A stretch of 64,000 nucleotides of DNA from Henricia sp. BOLD:AAB3569 (taxonomy: Eukaryota > Echinodermata > Asteroidea > Spinulosida > Echinasteridae): contig JBBELK010000387.1 in the NCBI GenBank assembly GCA_037783545.1, forward strand, positions 372,001 to 436,000, written 5' to 3'. Numbering within the stretch: the stretch's first letter is position 1; each line of letters opens with the position of its first letter. The notes under the pieces were generated by a model. It made no database searches and was not told where the DNA came from. It saw nothing but the letters and a program-made list of their open reading frames with translations. The position numbers were made by a program, and so were the translations under genes. Shown piece by piece: positions 23,608 to 33,133 of this stretch.

Positions 23608-24872
23608 TATGACGTCTCTAGTCCAGTTCAGACACGAGATTTAAATCCACCTCAAATGTGGTATACAGAGTCACATGTTCACTACGTGGCTTCAACATTG
23701 CATTCTTCAAATGACTAGTTTTAATTTGTCTGAAATTTCTCGATCACCAAAACACCTGAAAAATATTCAAACATGAAATACACATTATAATTTCCATCAC
23801 AAAGGTCACCTGATATTTAATTAATAAATACCTTGACAGTTTGCGCATACTCACTGGCTGAGAACACATCACGTGCGACATCTACCGGGTCGTCTGCGTG
23901 CATCGCGCGTAACGTGTGATCGAACAAACAACTCGCTGCACACAGCTAGCAGTTTCAACCAGTGCTGCGACCGTGTAAACGTTTAAACGACCCAAATGTA
24001 ACTATCCGTTTAGAAAATTGCTAAACAGATATCCGAAACCAACTTGTGAAAAAACGATCCTCCCTTTTTCAAAGATCTAATGGCCGTTTTGCGTGTTAAA
24101 CTGCTGCCGGCTGAGCAGTGTGTGAAGCGCGTGAAGAAAGAGGACGTGCGCGTGATGATCCGTTTGGTTTCTGGCCGGCCGCTTTGCGTGCAATCATATG
24201 CAACAATGTTTTCGTGATTTTTCTCTAAAACTAAGCCTTTGCGACGGAAATGTATGCAAGTATTCATATTCTAAAATCATCCAAGCTATCGATTTCAATA
24301 ATTACTTTCGTCAAATTCAAGTTGTGACATAAACTAAAAAAATACCCTAAAACAAATACCTTTTCCTGAAAATGAAAATGAATAATAATTTTAAAAACCT
24401 CACCAAAATTTGATAAATGGTTGACGAGAAACTAGTAATCTAATTTCATTGGCCTTAGCTAGTGCATTGCAAATGCCAATGTCAATATGGAGTGCGCACA
24501 GGAAAAATCTTAGAATAAAAAAGTCGAAATGTTGACATGGGTAACCCGCTCATTTTGCAGTGTCACAAAAGGTGACCACATTAAGTACGTAATATGCAGT
24601 TTACTACATGCATGTGGTCATTTCTGCTCACCAAATTTCAGCGCAAACAGATTTCCTTATAATGTTTACAGTTTCCGAATTTCGATCGAAGCCAGCAAAA
24701 CTGTGTTCCTGGCCACTGGCGCATGTCCCATTTCCGCACACATCCATTTCTTGTGGATAGCGCCCTCTGCATCGGAGTCCGCAAGTGGGCAAGATAGACT
24801 GGTTCCCGCTCCACATATTCCACATACAACGACGGTTATAAGGACCGGCTCGCGCTCGGCTCAGCTGCCGTA
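23608..24872. other. Upstream region of TIR-death gene
   Basis: Contains the presumed 5' UTR and promoter on the minus strand. Part of it (23820-23900, accttgacagtttgcgcata) resembles 63220-63270. No further exon was found. Confidence 0.4.
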
Positions 24873-24990
24873 GGGCGTGTTTGTTTCGGACGAATCTGCG
24901 CAGATGGTTCAGTGCTTTGTACAGTTGAATCTAGCTGAACCATCTGCGCAGATCTCGGGATCGGCGGATTCGTCCGAAACAAACACGCTC
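24873..24990. mobile_element. Short palindromic relative of the GGGCGTGTTTG MITE
   Basis: Near-perfect palindrome: gggcgtgtttgtttcggacg ... gctgaaccatctgcgcagat ... cgtccgaaacaaacacgc. It has the same terminus as the adjacent 405-bp element, so it is a short family member inserted side by side with it. Confidence 0.7.
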
Positions 24991-25001
24991 ATAGTGTTTA
25001 A

Positions 25002-25406
25002 GGGCGTGTTTGTTTCATGACAGATCCGAATCCAGATCCGATCTGTTTTACCGCGCAGAAACAAACGAAACTGCTCTCAACTCGGATCTCAAATCACGTG
25101 AATTGCAATTTATTTACCAAATTTGTCAAATTTCTGTTCCAAATTTTTCCCACGACATTCGTCGTAAATAAACAAACAGCCTAAATTTGTTTGTATCGTG
25201 TGTTGCCTCTGAAAACTGAAACGACACGGTTTTACTCACACAAAATCTCCACGATGTTTACGTCGCCATTTTGGATCTGGCGCTGAACCATCTCTCGAGA
25301 AGGATTCCACAGATCACAGATCTTGATCAGAATGTGCGCGAAGTGAACGAGTTCACCTTGGATATGCACCGATCTGAATCTGGATCCGTCCGAAACAAAC
25401 ACGCCC
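25002..25406. mobile_element. GGGCGTGTTTGTTTC MITE with TAA flanks
   Basis: Begins GGGCGTGTTTGTTTC and ends GAAACAAACACGCCC, flanked on both sides by TAA (24999-25001 and 25407-25409). Inner inverted sequences include agatccgaatccagatccga. The 405-bp element is non-coding and Harbinger-like by its flanks. Confidence 0.75.
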
Positions 25407-25484
25407 TAAAATAGTAGTATGACGTCATGCGTTTATTTTTAGAAGGGAATAACCGTAAATATTTGAAGCGCGGTAATAATAATA

Positions 25485-25705
25485 ATAATACATTGGCAAA
25501 CAGAAGCAAACTTTTGGAACAATCATGTGATCATGATTGGCTGGCTATAATCACATGACCTGAAACTGGTTCCTGATTGGTTATCAGACATAAAACATGA
25601 GCAAACAAATGTGCAGCATGTCCAAACACGAGCAACACAGTTTGGTGAAGTTTGCTGTTTGCTAATGTTTTACTTTTCTGAAAAGTTGTTTGCTAGTGCA
25701 GACGA
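25485..25705 (-). repeat. GTTTGCTCATGTTTTATG repeat, inverse copy
   Basis: Inverse of 20945-21190 (tggtgaagtttgctgtttgc, aacatgagcaaacaaatg). Confidence 0.75.
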
Positions 25706-25709
25706 GGCT

Positions 25710-27185
25710 TTATACATCGCGACGGCTGGTAAAGCGTATAGCCCAACATTTGTCCCTTTTGTTAATTTTAAACATTTCTAGTTTATGACGTGACATTTTG
25801 ATAAATTGTTTTTACAACGACCATCGAAACATTATTGTCAAGGATGCTAGACTGCTACATTATGTAAACAGTAAGCCGGTGTGCCCTTTAAAATCAGTCT
25901 AGAATGTTTTGGTCCGGGAACCAGACTAAGAGCAGCGTAGGGTAAATGGACAGGGGACCAGTCTAGGGGCAAGACGGTTGATCACGTGATGTTAACCTCA
26001 TCCTCAGGCAGCGCAGCCGAGTGCATTTTTTGTTTACATGCACTTACAGTAAAGTTTACGCGCAGTAGGCCTAAATGGAGACAAGGTTGCCTAAAGCAAA
26101 ATGACGATAAATCTTTTGCCCTCCTAAAAACGACGGATAAACCATTCCTCGGTATTAAATCGTGAGTATTTTCTTTTCAAAAAAACTGGAAGAAAAGGTG
26201 TAGTAACTAGAGAATACAGGGCCCACACGACAGCACCTTTTCAAAGACAAAGTCAAAGTTGAATGGACACGATGTGAACGAACTTCTAGCACTTTGCCTA
26301 GCTACGGCATGACGGGAGGCGATATTTTTTTCCGTACCGCTGTTTAGCGAACATTGCTTCTGATTGGTTTAACCCCTATGCATATGTTGCATACTGATGT
26401 GTTTTGTCGATAACTACCTCAACATAACCCCACACCATACCACACTCTTTCCTCAATTAATAGTAAAAAAAATTTATTCAATAGGAGATTCGAACCTGCA
26501 ATCTCTCGATTGATAGTACTACGTCTTAACCACTAGACTACCAAACGACTCGAAAAATTCTTCAATTTTCTTTCTTATATCCTTTTATTTAATAACTCTT
26601 GGAGGCGCTATATAGAAAATATGAATATTCATTTACAATGCACCAATCGATGAAGCCCCATAGCGAATATGTGGTACGGAAAAAAATATCGCTGACGGGA
26701 GACGGTAGATGAGCGCCCTCTGGTGGTCGAAAGCACCACTTTACCTAGCCCAGGTTGGACTCCGTATACCGCAAGAGCAGAGAGAAAATTTCGCTTCCGC
26801 GTTTGGTTGGTCTGGCCAGGTCAAACAAATAAAGGAAATTCATTTTTTGTGGTAAGTTTCAATAGGCACAAGTGTGCCCGTGGACGAGTTGGTTCGAGTC
26901 GAGTTGGCAAACGGTTTTAGTACGGTTTTATTTTAAAGAATTATTTCTGATCAACTTCTCAACTCTTACCAAGTCATATTTCCTGGCCAAATTTAAACTT
27001 TCTAGGGCATTATCATAAATCGTGAGTGTGTCTGATATTTATACCTAACGTAAATGTCGGCATAGTTGCCAGGTACGAGCATCGCCACCTAGTTTTGATG
27101 AACAATGGCTGACAAATAGGGTGGCAACCTCACAGACCTAGCCACTATGCAGACGGTCTCTTTTTGTTTTACAGCTGCATAATGC
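25710..27185. other. Gene-free interval with weak repeats
   Basis: No credible coding exon. Holds the tRNA-like relic at 26485 and gcgccctctggtgg-type dispersed words; otherwise nothing recognised. Confidence 0.4.
26485..26552 (-). other. tRNA-like sequence
   Basis: Minus strand reads ggtagtctagtggttaagac (box A-like) and gcaggttcgaatctcc (box B). The acceptor stem is unpaired, so this is probably a SINE relic. Confidence 0.45.
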
Positions 27186-27188
27186 TTA

Positions 27189-28362
27189 TGCACCTATCAA
27201 TTGTATGACGCACCCTCGGACCCCCGGGAAAGGTGCGTCATGTCCCGGAATGTCCAGTCACAGTTTGACGAAGGTAGTGCGTCAAAGTACACATTGGTCC
27301 GTCACGATTACCATGACAAGTGCGTCAAGGTACGTCAATGGTGCGTCAGTACAGTGTCCATCGGTTTTCCACAGCGCCCGATCAAACGAAACCACGACGG
27401 CACGGCGTTCAAAAAGTCCCGTTAAAAAATATTGAAGCCCCCTAATGTACACCACAGAGTGAAATGGAATTTAACAGATTTGAAACATCATTTTAGTTCC
27501 CCATTGCATGTGCATGTACTTTCTAAAAATGGATGAAAAACAGGAGTAAAAACGAAACACGTGAAAAATACTGCTGTGTGGAGTAATACCATTTTGGAAG
27601 GAGGGGTGACCATACTGTTTCCGAGGTACATCTGTTTAATGTCTTTATTGTTTTGTTTCATATACAATGTACTGGCGGGAAATAAATTCGAATAAATGTT
27701 AGTGTCCCATTTATTCGCGGTTTATTTGCGTTCATACTCATTTTATTGGGGTACTAAAAAATAAACTCCTACGCAATCAATGTAACTACCCCTTACTGCT
27801 TAATGGTATCTTCTGAAAGCAAGATGGTCGCCAAGCGCGCTGGTTTACACTAGTTTTGTGTATACTCGTCTATGGAAAGCCGGGTACCGGTTGTTGACTG
27901 GTTTCAGTACTTTTGTGCACGTGTATATGGAAAGCTGGGTACCTGTTGTTGGCCAACGTGCATGCCAGAGATGTTTTCGCGCCGGCTGCATGCGTTCGTG
28001 ATCGATCGTATGCGTACATACATATGCCCGTCGTCCGGCCGACTAGGCTCCAGTTGGATTTTTAAACGGGAATCACCATCGCCAGCGGCGCCTTTGCCGG
28101 GCGTTCGCCTTCGATATTCATTTTCGCCGTGTACATTTATATTTTTTATACATGTATGTCAGTCATATATGTCCGTCAAGGTGCGTCGTTTTCCAAAGAT
28201 GGTGCGTCAAAATTTGGTATTTTGAAGCGTCATTTGACAAGAATGGTCCGTCACAAAAAGTGACGGAGGGTGCGTCATGTTACCCAAAAGGATGACGCTC
28301 CTGTGGACATTGACGCACCTTTCCCGGGGGTCCGAAGGTGCGTCATACAATTGATAGGTGCA
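27189..28362. mobile_element. Harbinger-like non-autonomous element with GTGCGTCA subterminal repeats
   Basis: Terminal inverted repeats of about 52 bp (tgcacctatcaattgtatga ... cggacccccgggaaaggtgc) differ by one base between ends. TTA flanks both sides (27186-27188 and 28363-28365), the duplication typical of PIF/Harbinger elements. Inside each end, GTGCGTC or a near variant recurs many times (about 27205-27345 and 28166-28340), possibly transposase-binding sites. The 1,174-bp body shows no recognisable transposase. Confidence 0.75.
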
Positions 28363-28485
28363 TTACACTACATCGCTATTGATTCTATGAAGTGGATCTT
28401 ATCCCACATACATGTACATCCAAGCATACAAGATTTCAGAACGGACTAATTTTGGATAACTCTTTAGTTTTTGAGAAGGCAAACC

Positions 28486-29799
28486 ATGGAAGCTATTTCT
28501 GAGGATTTCCGTACATCAAGGAGTCGAGAAAATGAGACTGTAGCAGTTGATCGTAATGACGAAAAGACCACTTTAAGACGAAGCAAACGTTCCTCAGCAA
28601 AGAAGGCTTGCAAAGTAATCAAAGATTCCATGCAAGATGATGGAACCGAAGAACCCAAGTCGGAGAAAGAAAAGCCGGTCAAAAAGAAAACAGACTCGTC
28701 CTCTGTAAAGAAGGCTTGCAAAGAAATCAAAGATGCCGCGCAAGATGATGAAACTGAAGAACCCAAGTTGGAGAAAGAACGGCCGGTCATAAGGAAAAAT
28801 GACCCATCCTCAGTCAAGAAACGGCGTACATGCAGTATTTGCTCTAAAGAATTTGATCGGAGATGTAAAGTTCAAGAACATATTAAAGTATTCCATGAAG
28901 GAGAGCGGTATAATTGTGGATTTTGCTCAGACAGTTTCACTAATAAATACTATCGGATACAACATGAACAATATCACTGTTGGATGAAAAGAGCTTTCGA
29001 CAAGTTAAACGAACAGTCGGTCAAAAAGAAGGGCAAGTCCAGTTGCACTGAAAAGACACGATATACATGTGGCATTTGCTCTAAAGATTTTGCCTTCAAG
29101 CAAGGTCTCATACGACATAAAAAAGGTCACGATGGAATACGCTATATGTGCAAATTTTGCTCAAAGAGTTTTTCAAATACAGCTAGTCGGAAACGACATG
29201 AACGAGTTCACAGTGGAGAGAATAAGAAAACTACATGTATCTGTGAAATATGCGGCAAGTGTTTTGCGGATAAATATTGTCTGACGACGCACACCGTTAC
29301 TCACAGTAACGAAAAACCTTTCAAGTGTGACGTGTGTGATAAGTCGTTCAGACAAAAGATTAATTTATTAAATCATTCTGTTGTTCACGGGGGCAAAAAA
29401 ATGTTCCTCTGTAGCACTTGCGGCAAGAGGTTTCTGACAAAGAAAGGGCTTGATCTTCACAAACGATCCCACAGCAACGAAAGACCGTTCGTCTGTAAGT
29501 TGTGTGGAGCTTCTTTCAAGTTCAAACATCACCTGAAAAACCATGAGGGCGCTCATAATAATCTGAGACCGTTTGGGTGTCAGATTTGCGATAACACATT
29601 CTTGCTGAATCACCAACTCCAAAACCACCTCAAAACTCACCGCAAGGAAAAAGTATTTGACGGTGTGAAAAACGAAAACCATGACGGCACTCATGGTACT
29701 CGGAGACCGTTTGAGTGTCCAAAATGCGATAAAGCATTCTTGCTGAATCACAAACTTCAAAAACACCTCAAAACCCACAGAGAGAAAAAAAGTATCTGA
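28486..29799 (+). CDS. C2H2 zinc-finger protein, ten fingers, single exon
   Basis: Uninterrupted 437-codon frame. The ATG at 28486 has a strong Kozak context (aaaccATGG); the frame is open 15 bases further upstream but has no ATG there. Residues 1-110 are charged and hold a 35-residue duplication, each copy built around KKACK.IKD..QDD.TEEPK. Ten C2H2 fingers follow, among them CSICSKEF, CGFCSDSF, CGICSKDF, CKFCSKSF, CEICGKCF, CDVCDKSF, CSTCGKRF, CKLCGASF, CQICDNTF and CPKCDKAF, each with a spaced HxxxH-type end. Linkers are only partly of the TGEKP kind (HSNEKPFKC, HSNERPFVC). It is probably a nuclear DNA-binding regulator; targets cannot be read from sequence. No KRAB, BTB or SET domain is seen. 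The last two fingers are near duplicates, separated by a longer linker. AATAAA at 30062-30067 may be its polyadenylation signal. A Harbinger-like element ends 123 bp upstream. Confidence 0.93.
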   Translation: MEAISEDFRTSRSRENETVAVDRNDEKTTLRRSKRSSAKKACKVIKDSMQDDGTEEPKSEKEKPVKKKTDSSSVKKACKEIKDAAQDDETEEPKLEKERPVIRKNDPSSVKKRRTCSICSKEFDRRCKVQEHIKVFHEGERYNCGFCSDSFTNKYYRIQHEQYHCWMKRAFDKLNEQSVKKKGKSSCTEKTRYTCGICSKDFAFKQGLIRHKKGHDGIRYMCKFCSKSFSNTASRKRHERVHSGENKKTTCICEICGKCFADKYCLTTHTVTHSNEKPFKCDVCDKSFRQKINLLNHSVVHGGKKMFLCSTCGKRFLTKKGLDLHKRSHSNERPFVCKLCGASFKFKHHLKNHEGAHNNLRPFGCQICDNTFLLNHQLQNHLKTHRKEKVFDGVKNENHDGTHGTRRPFECPKCDKAFLLNHKLQKHLKTHREKKSI

Positions 29800-29959
29800 T
29801 AGCGTCACTGTGAAAAAGGAGAAGTAGGAAGGCACTGGACTTTTTCTTTGTGTGTAACTGACAACTTTGATCAAATTCCAGGTATATACAAAACAATTTT
29901 TTCCTGTGTAAAATGGTACCTTTGTGACAGGGCTGTAGTCGAGTTCCGAGTCCTCAGCA

Positions 29960-30055
29960 GCCGATTTCACGAAACTTTGCACAAGTCCACTTATACCATT
30001 ACTTGCGCAATAATTTATGGCGTAAGTGGACTTGCGCGAAATCGGCTGCAGGGCG
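29960..30055. repeat. Short palindromic element
   Basis: gcagccgatttcacgaaact ... agtccactta and the inverse agtggacttgcgcgaaatcggctgc. It is probably in the zinc-finger gene's 3' UTR if the AATAAA at 30062 is used. Confidence 0.7.
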
Positions 30056-30125
30056 GATTGCAATAAAATCGACTTAGCTACTGGTCTAAGACCGGTCGTT
30101 TATACCCGGCTATCCGTCTCGGCTT

Positions 30126-30255
30126 AAGCGGGCCTCCCACTGTGCGATTTTTGCTACGAATTAGGTACGATTATGTATACACTCTACACACACAATCGTA
30201 GCTAATCGTACCTAATTCGTGGCAAAAAAAAAATCGCACAGTGGGAGGCCCGCTT
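30126..30255. repeat. 130-bp palindromic element
   Basis: aagcgggcctcccactgtgc and the inverse bracket a small loop of tgtatacactctacacac. Left-flank TAA and right-flank TTA words merge with the ends. It lies downstream of the zinc-finger gene. Confidence 0.8.
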
Positions 30256-31306
30256 TAGACAGGGTATTATCGTACAGTGCCTTCTTTATTCACTCACATG
30301 ACATGGTTATTGCAAACATGAACGGTGGACTGACTGTAATTTTTTTTTTTTAAATCCAACTGGGCCACTTGAAATGCTTGCAGGCCGGCCAGTGAATACT
30401 TTTAGGCAACTGTCCGTACTTGGACTTTTTGACACGGAAAAATGTTACGGAGAGCATTGGCAGTCTCCCTTTGCAGTTTGACCTTAACCGCCTGCATGGA
30501 CGTACGCTTCCAGAGCACCTGTACCGACTCGATGTGTCCGCATTGGACTTTTTGTCTCGGGAAAAGTTACAGAGAGGAAAACGTCCTTGGGCTGTCCGCA
30601 TTGGACTTAAAATTGGAAAAGTACCCATCGTCTCGGTAAGTTTTCCCCAAAAACAGTCCAATGCGGACACCTACAAATGTAACGTAACTAATCATGGAAT
30701 TGCCCTTTTGCAGAAATTGTTAATTTTGTGATTTGTAAAATATTAATTATTTTGGTACTTTGTCACTTAGTACTAGTTCCCAAGTAGTTTTACCTTGTGC
30801 TTTCATCACTTCACTTCACAAGGTATGTAAATGTTTTTTTCACGTGAATACATTTGTAAATTTTATTACTTTAGAAGCTGTACTGTATATTTTTGTGCTG
30901 AAAACAATTTCCACAATGAGTACATTTTTTAAGCGTGGAAAATACTGTACATGATTGAAAAATTATGAATTATTTTTGTAGAAATTGTTAATTTTGTTTA
31001 AGGGTTTGTTTTTAACCGGTACACGTATTCTGATTTACAATGCAAGTGGTTTTTGATTGTTAAATACATGAATTAACATCAACATGTTTCTATATTTACT
31101 TGTCAGTTAAGAAAATTATACAATTTAAGCCATTTCGCTTCATGAGCAATAAACCCATATCAGGTCACAAGGTTCGTTTTTATTCGGAGACATAGAATGC
31201 AAAACATTTACGATACATGTAATTTGGAAACACAATAGGCTACAGTGATTTTGAAAACTGCAATTTTAGGCAACATTTAACCGAGTATGCGTCTTTCGAC
31301 ATCTTT
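30256..31306. other. Gene-free interval between zinc-finger gene and CCT1
   Basis: 30370-30670 carries gtccgcattggactt words that recur in direct and inverse orientation, probably a decayed element. Nothing else recognised. Confidence 0.4.
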
Positions 31307-31559
31307 CTATTACCATTCTGAAATTTTGCGCTTTCAATCCGTATATTTTCAAGGATATCGTTTAAAAAAACGCCAATTTATCCGATTCCATAAAGCAGTG
31401 CAGTAATTACACCAACCGTTTTTCTTCCACATCCAAATTGGAGATTGCAAATTTCTTGTTTTCCTCCCATGGATAGTATTTTGGGGAGGTATTTTATATC
31501 ATTGTTAGGTTAGAACGAAATCCATTTTCTGGAAAAATCTGGACAAGCTCCTTTAATTA
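31307..31559 (-). repeat. GGAGC-ended MITE family, truncated copy
   Basis: Inverse-oriented and lacking the gtgatctggacacg end. It retains attaccattctgaaattttg through aaaaatctggacaagctcct. It lies just left of the pogo-like element in the ZNF-CCT1 interval. Confidence 0.75.
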
Positions 31560-31642
31560 ATACTCCAATGAAACAACCATAACTGCAGCAAGATGGCGGA
31601 CTTTGCTTCACTCAGGCAGTCACTACAAGTCCACTGCATATA

Positions 31643-32415
31643 CAGTAAACTCCGGCCAGGTCGACATCGCCTAAGTCGGCCGTCCGACGAAAGTCCCAAT
31701 CGTCTGTAATGCATTTCCATTGAAATTTTTGTTTCTAAGTCGCCATTTCGCCCAAGTCAGCATGTTATTCTCGATCCATTTCAACAAAATGCAATACAAA
31801 ATCCTTTGTGTATAAAGTCGGCAATTTTTAAAAAAAATCACGCAATGGCATCGATTTCCTTCCCTGCGGTTTTCAAGAAGTGTCGAGTGAAAAGGCAAAC
31901 ACTGCTTAACTGACGTTTGTTTATTGGAACGCACGGACCGTGGTCCCCAGTGTATCAGTGTAACAAAATACATAAACATGCCCCACATTGTGCGCAATCA
32001 AAAAGAGGTTTCCCCACTTCGCATAGTGAGAACCTTAATACCATATTGTCATATTGAATGATGCATTCGTTTTACATGTACATGTATAACTTCACACGTG
32101 CTCACGCAAGCGCGTATAATGCGTAACACTACATGTCCATAAAAAACATGTATTAATGTACACGTAGTCTCCAGATCCAGTGTTAAAAATCACTGCTACG
32201 ATGGTGACATAAATCAAGGATTTCTTTGCTACAATCAACATAAGAAACAAGGCGATTAAACCAAGGTAAATTGAAGCCTCCGTGATGCAATGAACCATAT
32301 TCATAGACCATTCATGTAAGTCGACAAAATAACGACTTACAGCAGATGTCGGCATTTGCGCAAGTCGGCACAAATGTTCGGGTCCCGAGAGTGCCGACTT
32401 AGCCGTAGTTTACTG
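31643..32415. mobile_element. Pogo/Tigger-like MITE with TA flanks
   Basis: Starts CAGTAAACTCCGGCCAGG and ends with cgacttagccgtagtttactg, with TA at 31641-31642 and 32416-32417. Repeats of the aagtcgg/ccgactt type occur near both ends. The CAGTxxAxx terminus and TA duplication resemble pogo/Tigger elements. No transposase frame is visible in the 773 bp. Confidence 0.6.
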
Positions 32416-32417
32416 TA

Positions 32418-33133
32418 CTGCAGGTCAGTTAATCGGAAAGATCTTACCCAAGCCAATTGACAATATATTTCAGTTGAAATAAAGGAATTTTAAAAATTTT
32501 TAAATGGATGTAATATGCCATACATGACACTATATATGTGACCTGTCACGACGAAATGACACTAAAGTCGCACTCCGCTATTTCCTATAACACGGTTCAA
32601 AGTCAAAAATTGAAGTGAGGTCAATTTTAGAGTTTTTGGAACGAGTAACTCCTATTCTATTTGATTCCAATTTTTTAGCGTAATCCAACAATTAAAAACA
32701 CTTTTTCAGACCAATTTTGACGATAGCTTTCCTCATGCCTCGTAAGAAATTTTGTTTGAAGATTTGTAATATTTGTTTGAACACTACCACTTCTCCAAGC
32801 TGTGTTGCGTTAGGGGAATAGTTTTACCTTATGTGTTATATACCATTGGAAAGCTCTTTTTCTGCTGAATTCAAAAATACAAATTTTTGAAAATTCTGAC
32901 TTCCAGCTCATTTTGTGGCGACGGGTCTTTTCCCCGAAAACATGCGACAGTGCTTTTACCGAGAACAGGCTAAAAACTTTATAGCGTGCTCGTAGTCTCG
33001 TATACAACAACAATTTCTTTTTGACAAAGCCTCACAACACGTTTTTTCCACACGCACAATACGCAAAACAGCGACTATCTCGCATTTTAAGTTACAAGTA
33101 CAGCGAAATAGCATGATTCTACTTGAATCGTCG
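32418..33133. other. Region downstream of CCT1
   Basis: Presumed CCT1 3' UTR next to the stop codon, then AT-rich sequence with no recognised gene or repeat. Confidence 0.4.

Noticed and set aside
24529..24873. A 114-codon plus-strand frame upstream of the zinc-finger gene
   Set aside because: No domain, no splice context and ordinary composition. I could not support it as a gene.
29368..30063. A 231-codon minus-strand frame
   Set aside because: It is the antisense shadow of the zinc-finger coding region.
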